DNA of 64,000 nt, taken from the NCBI GenBank assembly GCA_947500005.1, contig CANMQJ010000007.1, forward strand, positions 185,251-249,250, in the 5' to 3' direction. The stretch comes from an uncultured Paracoccaceae bacterium. GTDB lineage: Bacteria; Pseudomonadota; Alphaproteobacteria; Rhodobacterales; Rhodobacteraceae. The position numbers and the translations under genes were made by a program. Shown here piece after piece: positions 18,334 through 27,650 of this stretch. Below the pieces are notes generated by a model. That model made no database searches. It was not told the origin of the DNA and was given only the letters and a program-made list of their open reading frames with translations. The stretch's first letter is position 1, and every line of letters begins with the position of its first letter.

Positions 18334-18707
18334 CACCTTTTGGACCAAATCGCGCCCGGAATTCAAGCCTGTCCAGCGTCGCCCGCCTGATTTGCCGCGT
18401 CAACGCGAGAGCGCGGAGATCGGTTCAAAATCTGCGATATTCAGTCGGCAGCGACGGGCGTTGGCGACTGTCTGGAAAAATGCACACAAATGTAGTGATA
18501 TGTAAATTATATCGCGTATCTTGGGAGTAAAATCTCATCAAATGTTCATTTTTGGATAGTGACGTTCGTAGCCCACCGCCATAATACAGCGAAATTCTAC
18601 CGGGATAAACCTGTGGATAACACTGTGCGCAAATTTTGAATAGATCGGCTTCGCGACGGAAGCCATTGACCTGCCGATCTATTTCCCAAAGGCGAAAATT
18701 CAGGGCT
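18334..18707. other. AT-rich intergenic region between ptsP and zwf
   Basis: About 375 bp without a credible gene. It is much richer in A+T than its surroundings between about 18475 and 18640. It holds a perfect DnaA box TGTGGATAA at 18612-18620, a weaker relative TTTGGATAG near 18557 with two mismatches, and a hairpin (below). No small ORF with a ribosome-binding site was found on either strand. It must carry the ptsP terminator and the zwf promoter. Confidence 0.6.
18639..18683 (-). terminator. Long inverted repeat after ptsP, possible terminator
   Basis: AATAGATCGG (18639-18648) pairs with CCGATCTATT (18674-18683). Inside it GGCTTC can pair with GAAGCC to form an inner hairpin. It begins 25 bp past the ptsP stop. 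A long T tract is missing, so termination is plausible rather than proven. It could instead protect the 3' end of the ptsP mRNA. Confidence 0.5.
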
Positions 18708-20951
18708 TCAACCGCGCTGGCGAAGCCATTCCATGACAGCGGGGCGCACGGTTTGACCGCCGCGATGGCGCACATCCAGGATGACCTTGTACAACTCGCC
18801 GAGATCGGCCCGCAAAAGCAGGCTCTTGACCGGGCCGACCGAGGCGGGACGCATCGACAGCGTGCGCAGGCCCACGGCGGCAAGACACATCGCCTCGACC
18901 GGGCGGCCGGCATCTTCCCCGCAAAAGCTGAGCGGGGTCTTGGAGCGTTCGCAGCGCTCGACGATACGTTCGATGAAGGTCAGGAAACTGACGTTGAGCG
19001 TATCGTATCGGCGGCGGACCAGTTCATTCTCGCGATCAGCCGCAAAGAAGAACTGCTTGAGATCGTTGCCGCCGATGGAGATGAAATCCACCTCGTCGAA
19101 GAATTTCTGCGGGGCGAAGGCCAGCGACGGCGTCTCGAGCATCGCGCCCACCTTGAGCGTCTCGGGCAGCGGATGGCCAAGGCGCGTCTCGCGCGCGATC
19201 GCCTTGTCGACCTCGGCCCGCGCGGCGCGGTATTCCTCGAATTGCGCGACGAAGGGGAACATGATCGTCAGCGGACGGCCATTGGCGGCACGGATCAACG
19301 CCTGAAGCTGCATCCTGAGCACGCCCGGCTTGTCGAGCCCCACCCGGATCGCGCGCCACCCCAGCGCGGGGTTCGGCTCGTCGATATGTTTCATGTAGGG
19401 CAGGACCTTGTCGGATCCGATATCGAGCGTGCGGAACACCACCGGCTTGCCCTTGGCCGCATCCATGACGCGAATGTACTGCGCCACGAGTTCCGAGCGC
19501 TTGGGCATCTGGCTGCGAATGAGGAACTGCAACTCGGTCCGGAACAGCCCCACACCTTCGGCGCCGGAATGTTCCAATGAGGGCAGATCGGCCATCAGCC
19601 CCGCGTTCATCACCAGCGAAATCCTGTGCCCGTCTGCGGTTACGGTCGGAGTCTCACGTATCGAGGCATAGCGTTCCTGCGCCTTGGCCTGCATCGCGAT
19701 CTTGTCGCGAAAGGCCGAGACGACAGTTTCCTCGGGGCGCAGATGCACGATGCCCTGGTCGCCATCGACAAGGATGTGATCGCCGTTCAGCGCTTCGGTC
19801 GTGATGCGCGGCGCATGCACCACCAGCGGGATCGCCAGCGCGCGCGCGACGATGGCGGCATGGCTGCCGACGGAGCCTTCCTCGAGCACGATGCCCTTGA
19901 GGGAGCGGCCATATTCCAGCAGGTCGCCCGGGCCGATATTGCGCGCGACCAGAATCGGATCGGGGGGAAGCTCGGCCCCGGTGCCGTTGCCCTGGCCGGT
20001 GAGGATGCGCAGCAGGCGGTTCGAGAGGTCATCGAGATCGGCCAGCCGTTCGCGCAGGTAATGGTCGGTCACCTGGCCCATCCGGGCACGGGCGGTGGAT
20101 TGCTCCTTTTCCACGGCGGCCTCGGCGCTGAGACCGCGCGAGATGTCCTCCTCCATCCGCCGCATCCAGCCCTTGGAATTGGCGAACATCCTGTAGGCTT
20201 CAAGGACTTGCAGCTGTTCCTTGTCACCGGTGCGGGACATCTCCAGCATCCGGTCGACGCCGACGCGCAATTCCTCGACCGCGGCCTGAAGGCGCTTGAG
20301 TTCGGTGTGCGGATCGTCGGCGAAGGGGTTCGTGACGACCACGCGCGGATCGTGCAGCCAGACATGCCCCTCGGCCGATCCTTCCTGTGCGGGGCCGCCC
20401 CGGATGACGACGGATTGCTGGTGCAACGGCGACAGCGCGTCCCCCTCGCCCACGAAGGCGCCCAGTTCGGCCATCTCGGCCAGCACCATCGCGACAACCT
20501 CGAGCGCATAGATCTCGTCGGCGGAATATTCCCGCGCGTCGCGCGACTGTACGACCAGCACGCCCAGGGTCTCGCCCAGTCGCTGGATCGGGATGCCGAG
20601 GAAGGAGGAATAGATCTCCTCCCCCGTCTCGGGCATGTATCGAAATCCCTTTGCCTTGGGGGCGTCCGGGGCGTTGATGACATTGCCGTATTTGGCGACG
20701 CGGCCGACAAGCCCCTCGCCGACGCGCATGCGGGTCTGGTGCACCGCCTCGGACTTGAGCCCCTCGGTCGCGCAAAGTTCCAGCGTGTCGGAATCGCGGA
20801 ACAGATAGACCGAGCAGACCTCGGTCCCCATGCTGTCGGCGATCAGGTGGGTGATGCGGTCAAGACGGGTCTGCCCGGCTTCCTCGCCGGCCATGACCTC
20901 TCGCAACCGCATGAGCAGCTTGCGCGATTCCGTTTCCGTGCCGTCCGCCAT
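18708..20951 (-). CDS. ptsP: PEP-protein phosphotransferase EI-Ntr with GAF domain
   Basis: 747 residues from the ATG at 20951. First enzyme of the nitrogen PTS phosphorelay: it takes phosphate from PEP and passes it to NPr. The N-terminal GAF domain (about residues 15-150) senses small molecules, glutamine in studied cases. The EI part has the phosphorylated His364 in SVGSHAAIVARAL, the PEP-binding region near FRTLDIGSDK, and Cys677 in LSFCGEDAG. It lies 46 bp after lysC, on the same strand. The role is regulation of nitrogen, carbon and potassium handling rather than sugar uptake. Confidence 0.95.
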   Translation of the reverse strand: MADGTETESRKLLMRLREVMAGEEAGQTRLDRITHLIADSMGTEVCSVYLFRDSDTLELCATEGLKSEAVHQTRMRVGEGLVGRVAKYGNVINAPDAPKAKGFRYMPETGEEIYSSFLGIPIQRLGETLGVLVVQSRDAREYSADEIYALEVVAMVLAEMAELGAFVGEGDALSPLHQQSVVIRGGPAQEGSAEGHVWLHDPRVVVTNPFADDPHTELKRLQAAVEELRVGVDRMLEMSRTGDKEQLQVLEAYRMFANSKGWMRRMEEDISRGLSAEAAVEKEQSTARARMGQVTDHYLRERLADLDDLSNRLLRILTGQGNGTGAELPPDPILVARNIGPGDLLEYGRSLKGIVLEEGSVGSHAAIVARALAIPLVVHAPRITTEALNGDHILVDGDQGIVHLRPEETVVSAFRDKIAMQAKAQERYASIRETPTVTADGHRISLVMNAGLMADLPSLEHSGAEGVGLFRTELQFLIRSQMPKRSELVAQYIRVMDAAKGKPVVFRTLDIGSDKVLPYMKHIDEPNPALGWRAIRVGLDKPGVLRMQLQALIRAANGRPLTIMFPFVAQFEEYRAARAEVDKAIARETRLGHPLPETLKVGAMLETPSLAFAPQKFFDEVDFISIGGNDLKQFFFAADRENELVRRRYDTLNVSFLTFIERIVERCERSKTPLSFCGEDAGRPVEAMCLAAVGLRTLSMRPASVGPVKSLLLRADLGELYKVILDVRHRGGQTVRPAVMEWLRQRG

Positions 20952-20997
20952 GAACCCTGCCCGCCCGCGATGCCGGGCGTCTTGCGTGTCGATCCGA

Positions 20998-22236
20998 TCA
21001 GGACGCCTTGTCCAGTTCGAATGCATCATGCAGCGCCTGAACCGCGAGTTCCATGTATTTCCTGTCGATGAGGACGGAAATTTTTATCTCGGAGGTTGTA
21101 ATGACCTTAATGTTGATCCCCTCTTGCGAGAGTATCTGGAACATCTTGGCCGCCACGCCCGATTGCGAGCGCATCCCGATGCCCACGACCGAGACCTTGC
21201 AGACGTCGTAGTCGATCAGCACGTCCTCGAATTCCAGCTTTCCCTTGCCGGCCGTGTCGCGCATCGCCTTTTCGGCCCGCGCCACCTGGTCCGTGGGGCA
21301 GGAAAATGTCATGTCGGTGATCCCTTCCTCGGAGACGTTCTGCACGATCATGTCCACGTTCACGCCCGCATCGCTGAGCGCGGTAAAGATCGTGGCAGCG
21401 ACGCCGGGACGGTCGAGCACCGAAACGACGGTCATCTTGGCCTCGTCACGCGAAAAGGCCACACCGGAGACAACGTTGGATTCCATGATTTCCTCCTCGT
21501 CGACGACCAGCGTGCCCGCCGTGTCGGACTGTTCCTCGAAGCTCGACAGCACGCGCAGCTTCACCTTGTAGCGCATGGCCAGTTCGACCGAGCGGGTTTG
21601 CAGCACCTTGGCGCCCAGCGAGGCAAGCTCCAGCATCTCCTCGAAGGAGATCTTTTCAAGCTTGCGCGCCTTGCCGCAGATGCGCGGATCGGTGGTATAG
21701 ACACCATCCACATCCGTGTAGATGTCGCAGCGTTCGGCACCAAACGCGGCGGCAAAGGCCACGGCGGTGGTGTCCGACCCGCCGCGGCCCAGCGTCGTGA
21801 TGCGACCCTCGGGGCTGAGCCCCTGGAAGCCCGCGACCACGGCCACGCGCATGCCTTCGCCGAATTTCTGGCTGATATTGGTGGTGGGAATATCCTCGAT
21901 CCGTGCCGCCGAATGGGCCGAGGTGGTCAAAAGCGGCACCTGCCAGCCCTGCCAGCTGCGCGCGGGCACACCCATTTCCTGCAGGGTCAGCGCCATCAGC
22001 CCGGCGGTCACGTTCTCGCCCGACGACACGACCGCATCGTATTCGCGCGCGTCGAAAAAGGGCGAGGTCTCGTTCACCCAGCCCACGAGTTCGTTTGTCT
22101 TGCCCGCCATGGCCGAAACGATGACGATCACGTCATAGCCCTTGGCCACTTCGACGCCGATACGCTTGGCCGCGCGGCGGATACGGTCGAGATTGGCGAC
22201 CGACGTGCCGCCGAATTTCATCACGAGTACGGGCAT
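20998..22236 (-). CDS. lysC: Aspartate kinase
   Basis: 412 residues. It phosphorylates aspartate in the first step towards lysine, threonine, methionine and diaminopimelate. The start MPVLVMKFGGTSVANLDRI contains the kinase motif KFGGTSV. GRGGSDTTAVAFAAAFGAERC near residue 165 is the second nucleotide and aspartate-binding region. Two C-terminal ACT domains (about 265-405) give feedback control by end-product amino acids. It is the upstream neighbour of ptsP, and this lysC-ptsP order is usual in Alphaproteobacteria. Confidence 0.96.
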   Translation of the reverse strand: MPVLVMKFGGTSVANLDRIRRAAKRIGVEVAKGYDVIVIVSAMAGKTNELVGWVNETSPFFDAREYDAVVSSGENVTAGLMALTLQEMGVPARSWQGWQVPLLTTSAHSAARIEDIPTTNISQKFGEGMRVAVVAGFQGLSPEGRITTLGRGGSDTTAVAFAAAFGAERCDIYTDVDGVYTTDPRICGKARKLEKISFEEMLELASLGAKVLQTRSVELAMRYKVKLRVLSSFEEQSDTAGTLVVDEEEIMESNVVSGVAFSRDEAKMTVVSVLDRPGVAATIFTALSDAGVNVDMIVQNVSEEGITDMTFSCPTDQVARAEKAMRDTAGKGKLEFEDVLIDYDVCKVSVVGIGMRSQSGVAAKMFQILSQEGINIKVITTSEIKISVLIDRKYMELAVQALHDAFELDKAS

Positions 22237-22328
22237 GGGGACAGGGATCTCCGCGCGCTACGGGCTTTGGTCCCCGGCGTCTTATGCAATGGGAATCGTT
22301 CGCGCAAGTGGACAAAGGTGACGCGGCA

Positions 22329-22967
22329 TCAATAGGGATGCGCGCGGCCGTCCCATGTCTCGAAACAGCCCGTGGTGTCGAGGGAGAGCGCGGCGAAGCG
22401 CGCGATCAGGCCATCGGCCGCCTCCTCCTCGGCGATCTCGGCCGTCTGCCCGCCCATATCGGTGCGCACCCAGCCGGGGTGGTAGATGCCCACGGCGATG
22501 CCGTTGGCGCGCAGATCGGCGGCAAGGTTCCGCCCGAGATTGAGCGCCGCCGCCTTGGAGGCGCGGTAGATGTAGCTGCCGCCCGGCGCGCGGGTGTGCG
22601 AGGCCATCTGGGAAGAGATGATGGCGATCTTTCCCTTGCTCGCACGCAGATTCGGCAGCAGGGCCTGCACTGTCAGGAAGACGCCCGTGACGTTCACGGC
22701 AAAGGTGTCGGCCCACATCTGGACGGGATAGCCGGTGATCGGCTGGCCCTTGTCCAGATAGACACCCGCATTGCAGACGAGAAGGTCGAGCGACCGGCCC
22801 TGAAGGCTTTCGGCCAGCGCGCGTTGCTGGCCTGGATCGGTCACGTCGAGAACGGCGTCGGCGCTGCCATCGCGGGCGGTGCCGATCACCTCGTGCCCTG
22901 CGGCGCGGTAGCGGTCGGCCAGAGCGCGGCCGATGCCGCGATTCGCGCCCGTAATCAGGGCGCGCAT
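22329..22967 (-). CDS. Short-chain dehydrogenase/reductase (SDR) family protein
   Basis: 212 residues, starting at MRALITGANRGIGRAL, the Rossmann TGxxxGIG motif at residues 6-12. NAG is present in VCNAGVY and the catalytic Ser...Tyr-xxx-Lys is SSQMASH...YIYRASKAA. It is classical SDR in length, with an NAD(P)-binding site. HPGWVRTDMGG is typical of the C-terminal loop. Its start codon overlaps the DUF1178 stop (TGATG), so the pair is co-translated. The substrate is unknown. Confidence 0.9.
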   Translation of the reverse strand: MRALITGANRGIGRALADRYRAAGHEVIGTARDGSADAVLDVTDPGQQRALAESLQGRSLDLLVCNAGVYLDKGQPITGYPVQMWADTFAVNVTGVFLTVQALLPNLRASKGKIAIISSQMASHTRAPGGSYIYRASKAAALNLGRNLAADLRANGIAVGIYHPGWVRTDMGGQTAEIAEEEAADGLIARFAALSLDTTGCFETWDGRAHPY

Positions 22968-23416
22968 CAGTTGGTCTTGCGGTTGGGCATGAAGGGCAAC
23001 GGCGCGACCGGCACGCCCTCCTCGATCAGGGCCTTCGCCTCCTCGGCGCGGGCCTCGCCATAGATCGAGCGTTCGGGCGCCTCGCCCGTATGCATCCGCC
23101 GTGCTTCGGCCGCGAAGTCGCGACCGACATAGTCGGCGGTCTTCTCGACGTGACGACGCATTGCCGCCAGTGCCTGTTCCGCCGGGCTTGCCGGGCACGA
23201 CAAGGGCCCCTTTTCGGGACCGTTTTCGGTTGCGGGCGACGCGGTCTTGCCCGCGGTGCGCAGGCGGGGCGTCATGATCGCCTTTTCCACCTGCGACCCG
23301 CCGCAGACGGCACAGGAAACCATCCCGCCGCGCGAGAGCTTGTCAAAGGCTTCGGCAGACTGGAACCAGCTGTCGAATGTGTGGCCTTCATTGCATTTGA
23401 GGGCGTATTGAATCAT
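22967..23416 (-). CDS. DUF1178 family protein
   Basis: 149 residues. It opens with MIQYALKCNEGHTFDSWFQS, the family signature, followed by CAVCGGSQVEKAIMTP. Cys8, Cys35 and Cys38 suggest a zinc-ribbon-like metal site. The C-terminal half (HVEKTADYVGRDFAAEARRM) is also conserved in the family. Function is unknown. It is co-transcribed with the SDR gene by a one-base overlap. Confidence 0.93.
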   Translation of the reverse strand: MIQYALKCNEGHTFDSWFQSAEAFDKLSRGGMVSCAVCGGSQVEKAIMTPRLRTAGKTASPATENGPEKGPLSCPASPAEQALAAMRRHVEKTADYVGRDFAAEARRMHTGEAPERSIYGEARAEEAKALIEEGVPVAPLPFMPNRKTN

Positions 23417-23478
23417 GTCCTGTCAACCCTAGGGCACTCTGCACGGTTGAGGAATAAATATCTTTCAGGGGGTTAAGT

Positions 23479-24255
23479 TCAAGTGGCCTTTGCCCCGCGA
23501 CCCTCCAGCTGCCGCATCCGCTGCGCGAGTTTGCGCACCAGTTCCTCCTGCGGGATGTCGGCATCCATCGCCAGGCGGCGCAGGCCGAAATGGACCTGCG
23601 CGACCTGCTGATAATATCGGCTGTAGAGGTAATTCGTGCCCGCCCCGGTCACCGCGCCCATGATCGGCACGGCCTGCGCGGCAAGCTTCTGGCCCAGCAC
23701 GCGGGCCAGGCGCGGTGTCACGAAAGAAATCAGCCGCTGCATGGAATTCCCGGTCAACGCCATGCGGGCCGAGAGAAAGCCCATGTCGGCGCCGTCATCG
23801 GCCTCCAGCGGGCCGGCGGAGGAAAAGACACGCACGCTGTCGAACTGCACGTTCTTCTCGGCGGGGTCGAAACCGTTCTCGGCCGCCACGCCCTGGATCG
23901 CGCGCAAGAGCAGGGTGGTCGTCGCGGGAAGCTCCCACAGCGCGGTCGACAATCCGCCGAAGCCGCCCGCCGCCCCCATCGCGGTGGAGAGCGCGGTGTT
24001 GACCCATTCCTTCTGGTCCGGCACCGCCCGGCGCGACCCTTGCGCGGCGCGCACCGCGACACGCAGCGCCTGTTCGGTCCCGGATTCCAGACCCGCCCGC
24101 ACCGGGGCGGGCAACCGGTCGAGCAACCCCTCGGCCTGCCCGCCGATACGGTTCAGGATCCTGATCCCCTCGCCGTTGGCGCGGTGGTAACAAGTGGCAA
24201 GGCGGTCCAGCTCGGCCTCGGGGTCGAGATTGCGGATCAGGTGAATGTCCTGCAT
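23479..24255 (-). CDS. EcsC family protein
   Basis: 258 residues. It has the Ala/Gly-rich segments typical of EcsC (TALSTAMGAAGGFGGLSTAL near residues 87-106, then LPATTTLLLRAIQGVAAENG). The C-terminal QAVPIMGAVTGAGTNYLYSR is the second conserved block. EcsC is named from Bacillus, where it accompanies an ABC transporter that affects secretion; the molecular role in Proteobacteria is unknown. It is weakly hydrophobic, probably membrane-associated. No transporter adjoins it here. Confidence 0.9.
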   Translation of the reverse strand: MQDIHLIRNLDPEAELDRLATCYHRANGEGIRILNRIGGQAEGLLDRLPAPVRAGLESGTEQALRVAVRAAQGSRRAVPDQKEWVNTALSTAMGAAGGFGGLSTALWELPATTTLLLRAIQGVAAENGFDPAEKNVQFDSVRVFSSAGPLEADDGADMGFLSARMALTGNSMQRLISFVTPRLARVLGQKLAAQAVPIMGAVTGAGTNYLYSRYYQQVAQVHFGLRRLAMDADIPQEELVRKLAQRMRQLEGRGAKAT

Positions 24256-24318
24256 GGCGGCACTCCTTCTTCGTTGAAAAAGATTGGCACGCCGGGGGCT
24301 TGTTTCAATGGGACGCGG

Positions 24319-24810
24319 TCACTCCGGCCGGCTCCAGCGGGTGACGGCGCCGGTCACCCCCTTCCAGGCGCCGGGGATCAGGTCCAGGCCCAGAACGCGG
24401 TCGGGATTCGTGGGCGGCGGCATCTCGACGCCGTGGAGCTTGCTGAATCCGAACCGCGCGTAATAAGGCGCGTCGCCCACCAGCATCACGCGGCTCCAGC
24501 CTTTTGCGCGGCCCGCCTCGATCCCCTCGCGGATCAGGTAGCCGCCAAGCCCTTCGCCCTGGTGGGTGGGGTGGACGGCGACGGGCCCCAGCAGCAATGC
24601 GTCGGCCCCGCCCACATGCACCGGCCAGAAGCGGATCGCGCCGGCAAGGATCCCGTCCTCGCGCGCGACCTGGCTGAGCCCCGCGACGGCGGGCACGTCA
24701 TCGCGCAACCGGTATGAGCTGAGCGCCTCGCGCCCCGGTGCGAAACACAGGTCGTAAAGCGCCTCGACCTCCCACCAATCCCCGTCTTCCTCGGGCCTGA
24801 TCTCGAACAC
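24319..24810 (-). CDS. GNAT family N-acetyltransferase
   Basis: 163 residues. The acetyl-CoA-binding motif A is LGPVAVHPTHQGEGLGGYLI (about 76-95), with the Q/RxxGxG/A core QGEGLG. The following MLVGDAPYYARFGFS is typical of the YhbS-like subgroup. Substrate unknown. It is divergent from the flavin reductase gene at 24908. Confidence 0.9.
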   Translation of the reverse strand: MFEIRPEEDGDWWEVEALYDLCFAPGREALSSYRLRDDVPAVAGLSQVAREDGILAGAIRFWPVHVGGADALLLGPVAVHPTHQGEGLGGYLIREGIEAGRAKGWSRVMLVGDAPYYARFGFSKLHGVEMPPPTNPDRVLGLDLIPGAWKGVTGAVTRWSRPE

Positions 24811-24907
24811 CTGCGCGCCTGCCTTGCTGATTATGCGGTGGAAATCGCCCTAGCACTTCGCTAGGCCTTGGGCAAACGCCCTACCCCGGGCCCAGCCGGA
24901 GAGAAAG

Positions 24908-25513
24908 ATGTTCTATCGCCCCGAGGACGGCCACGGTTTGCCGCACAACCCGTTCAACGCCTTCGTCACGCCGCGCCCGATCGGATGGATCTCGAGCCGG
25001 GATGCGGAGGGTGTGAACAACCTTGCGCCCTATTCCTTCTTCAACGCCGTGGCCTATGTCCCGCCGCAGGTCATGTTCGCCTCGACCGGGGCAAAGCCCG
25101 ACCAGGACAACACCAAGGACAGCATGGCCAATGTCGCGGCCACCGGCGTCTTCTGCGTGAACGTGGTGGAATACGCGATGTGCGACGCGATGAACGCAAG
25201 CTGCGAGACGCTGCCCAAGGGCGTGGACGAGTTCGAGCATGCGGGCCTGACCGCGGTGGAGTGCGAGACCATCCCCTGCGCCCGGATCGAGGGCGTTCCC
25301 GCGGCGCTGGAATGCAAGCTGACGCGGATCGTGGACCTGCCCGGACAGGCCAACCGCGTGGCCTTTGGCGAGGTGATCGGCGTGCATATCCGCGACGACT
25401 GCCTGCGGGACGGGATCTTCGACATCACCACCTTCCAGCCGCTCGCGCGCCTGGGATACCGCGACTACAGCCGGGTGACCGAGTTGTTCACCCTGGCCCG
25501 GCCCGACGACTGA
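24908..25513 (+). CDS. Flavin reductase family protein
   Basis: 201 residues behind a GGAGAG ribosome-binding site. The FMN-binding split-barrel signature appears in FVTPRPIGWISSRDAEGVNN and LAPYSFFNAVAYVPPQVMF. The C-terminal FDITTFQPLARLGYRDY is typical of this group. Proteins of this type reduce flavin for a partner oxygenase or act as flavin-binding proteins of unknown role; no oxygenase adjoins it. The stop overlaps the start of the acetyltransferase gene (TGATG). Confidence 0.9.
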   Translation: MFYRPEDGHGLPHNPFNAFVTPRPIGWISSRDAEGVNNLAPYSFFNAVAYVPPQVMFASTGAKPDQDNTKDSMANVAATGVFCVNVVEYAMCDAMNASCETLPKGVDEFEHAGLTAVECETIPCARIEGVPAALECKLTRIVDLPGQANRVAFGEVIGVHIRDDCLRDGIFDITTFQPLARLGYRDYSRVTELFTLARPDD

Positions 25514-26133
25514 TGCCGCTGCCCGACCCCACGCGCGCCCACCCCATCACGCTGCCCGATGGCAGCGCGCATGAGGGGACGGTGTTCCTGAACCGCGTGG
25601 TGGATCATCCCCGGTTCATCGCCGGGGATTACACCTATGCCTCGGATTTCGATCCGCCGCAGGATTGGGCGGGACGGCTGGCGCCCTACCTTTTCCCCTT
25701 CTCCGAAGAGAGGCTGGAGATCGGCAAGTTCTGCCAGATCGCGCATGGGGTGCGTTTCATCACCGCCTCGGCCAATCACGCGATGGACGGGATCAGTTGC
25801 TTTCCCTTTCCGGTCTTCGACCCGGAGCGGATGACGGGCTTCCAGCCCGATACCCGCGACACGGTGGTCGGCCATGACGTCTGGTTCGGCCATGGCGCGA
25901 TGATCCTGCCCGGCGCGCGGATCGGCAGCGGCGCGATCATCGGCGCGGGGGCCGTGGTGCGGGGCGAGATCCCGCCCTATGCCATCGTCACCGGCAACCC
26001 CGGACAGGTGCTGCGCTATCGGTTCGACCCGGACCGCATCGCTGCGCTGCTGGACGCGGCATGGTGGGACTGGCCCGCAGGGCGGTTGGCGGAGGCGCTG
26101 CCCGCGCTGCTGAAGGGCGCGCTTCCCGGCTGA
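25513..26133 (+). CDS. CatB-like hexapeptide-repeat acetyltransferase
   Basis: 206 residues. The left-handed beta-helix is visible as hexapeptide repeats in TVVGHDVWFGHGAMILPGA and RIGSGAIIGAGAVVRGE. The catalytic His is in SANHAMDGIS, as in xenobiotic acetyltransferases (Vat/CatB). That family includes chloramphenicol and streptogramin acetyltransferases but also many sugar enzymes, so resistance should not be assumed. It is translationally coupled to the flavin reductase gene. Confidence 0.88.
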   Translation: MPLPDPTRAHPITLPDGSAHEGTVFLNRVVDHPRFIAGDYTYASDFDPPQDWAGRLAPYLFPFSEERLEIGKFCQIAHGVRFITASANHAMDGISCFPFPVFDPERMTGFQPDTRDTVVGHDVWFGHGAMILPGARIGSGAIIGAGAVVRGEIPPYAIVTGNPGQVLRYRFDPDRIAALLDAAWWDWPAGRLAEALPALLKGALPG

Positions 26134-26136
26134 GGC

Positions 26137-26946
26137 TCAGCTGCGCGACCAAAGGGCGCGCACATGCCCGGCCACAGCGTCCGGATGCGAGATCGGCACC
26201 ATGTGCCCTGCCCCCGTGACCACCTCGGACCGGGCATCCGGCAGTCGGCGGGCCAGCCCCTCGTTGATGACCCCGATCACCGGATGCGTCAGGTCGCCCC
26301 GTATCAGCAGCGCGGGCATGGTCACGCGGTCCAAAACGCCCGGTTCGAGCAGTCCGGCGCTGTCCTCGAACAGCGGCTTGTCGCAGGCGGGAACCACCGG
26401 GATGGAGCGGATCATCGCCGCGCGCGTCCCCTCGGGAAGTTGCGGCCAGCGCGGGCTGTCCGCGGTGCTCCACATCCGGTTGAACAGCCGCGCGGCCAGC
26501 GGGTAATCCTTGGCCTCCCACGCCTCGAAAAAGGGGCGCGCATCGCGGTCATGCTGGGCCAGCACCTCGGGCGCGTCCAGTTCGGCCACCTTGAAGAAGA
26601 CCGGCTCGACCATCGTCAGGCTGCGCACAAGCCCGGGGTGGTTGACGGCAAGGCGCAGGGCGACGGTCGCGCCGAAGGAATGGCCGATCACGTCCATCGG
26701 TTCGGTCAGCAGCGTCTCGGCCGCCTCGAGGTTGCGGTCCTGGAAATCGCCCTGCCCGTCCCAATCCGGGCTGCGCCCGTGATGCAGCATGTCGAAGGCG
26801 GTGAAACTGGCCTCTTCCAGCCGTGCGGCAACGCCCCGCCACGCGCCGCCATGGGCGATCGTGCAATGGATGGCCAGAACCTTGCGCGGGCCGTGGCCCA
26901 GGTGACGGACATGGACGGGTTGCGGCAGGGAGGCGATATCCTTCAC
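26137..26946 (-). CDS. Alpha/beta hydrolase
   Basis: 269 residues. The nucleophile elbow is GHSFG in [16 protein letters not shown] (Ser near residue 89). The acid Asp is likely in [11 protein letters not shown], and the catalytic His is in [15 protein letters not shown]. The fold is complete and the size is normal. It overlaps the 2-hydroxychromene-2-carboxylate isomerase gene by 4 bp, so the two form an operon, which suggests a part in aromatic or thiol-conjugate breakdown. Substrate unknown. Confidence 0.9.
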   Translation of the reverse strand: MKDIASLPQPVHVRHLGHGPRKVLAIHCTIAHGGAWRGVAARLEEASFTAFDMLHHGRSPDWDGQGDFQDRNLEAAETLLTEPMDVIGHSFGATVALRLAVNHPGLVRSLTMVEPVFFKVAELDAPEVLAQHDRDARPFFEAWEAKDYPLAARLFNRMWSTADSPRWPQLPEGTRAAMIRSIPVVPACDKPLFEDSAGLLEPGVLDRVTMPALLIRGDLTHPVIGVINEGLARRLPDARSEVVTGAGHMVPISHPDAVAGHVRALWSRS

Positions 26947-27545
26947 CCGCGCGTCTCCGCCAGATGGGCATCCAGATCGTCGAGACGGTCCTGACCCCAG
27001 AAGCGCTGATCGTCCTGGGTGATGTAGAAGGGCGCGCCGAACACGCCGCGCTCCACCGCTTCCTCGAGATTGGCGGCATAGGTTTCGGCGCCCACGAGCA
27101 GCCCGCTGTCGGCCAGGCCGGGATCGAAGCCCGCATCCTCCAGACAGGCGCGGATCACCGCATCCTCGGCGATGTCCTTTTCCTCGGCCCAGCAGGCGCG
27201 CAGGATAGAATGGCAGAGCCTGCCCAGATCGCCGCCACCCGCCTTCTGCGCGGCGATGATGGCATAGGAGGAGGGCGCCATGTTGGTCGGGAAATGCGCC
27301 GGTTTCAGGTTGAAATCCATGCCGCGCTTGCGGGCCTGCCGCATCAGTTCCTGCACCCTGTACTCCTGGCGCGAGGGGTGGCGTTGCGCGGGGGGCGTGC
27401 CCCCGGTGCGGCCAAAGAGCGCGATCAGGTCCACGGGCTTGTAGGTGATGCTGGCGCCGTGGCGCTCCGCGATCTGTTCCAGCCGGTTGCCCGCAAGATA
27501 GGCATAGGGAGAGATCGTCCCGAAGAAATAGTCGATATGAGCCAT
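26943..27545 (-). CDS. 2-hydroxychromene-2-carboxylate isomerase family (DsbA-fold, kappa GST-like)
   Basis: 200 residues. The start [19 protein letters not shown] holds the conserved S-P-Y element where glutathione binds, and the middle has [34 protein letters not shown] near the C-terminus is the thioredoxin-fold cis-Pro region and family signature. The enzyme of this name acts in naphthalene breakdown with glutathione; genomic homologues are widespread and often of unknown role. It is the first gene of a two-gene operon with the alpha/beta hydrolase. Confidence 0.92.
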   Translation of the reverse strand: MAHIDYFFGTISPYAYLAGNRLEQIAERHGASITYKPVDLIALFGRTGGTPPAQRHPSRQEYRVQELMRQARKRGMDFNLKPAHFPTNMAPSSYAIIAAQKAGGGDLGRLCHSILRACWAEEKDIAEDAVIRACLEDAGFDPGLADSGLLVGAETYAANLEEAVERGVFGAPFYITQDDQRFWGQDRLDDLDAHLAETRG

Positions 27546-27650
27546 GTGCCTTTTCCCCCGCGCTTGCCTTTGCGCGACGGTAGCCGCGTGCTAAGCGGTG
27601 TCAACATCACGAATCTGTCACAGACGCCTTCGCTGCCGGGGAAACAGCCC

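Noticed and set aside
18470..18700. Chromosome replication origin
   Set aside because: Only one perfect DnaA box, and no origin-linked genes such as dnaA, hemE, parAB or gidA in the window.
25513..26133. Antibiotic resistance (chloramphenicol or streptogramin acetyltransferase)
   Set aside because: The fold and catalytic His are shared with resistance enzymes, but the family also includes many housekeeping sugar acetyltransferases and the context is not a mobile or resistance one.
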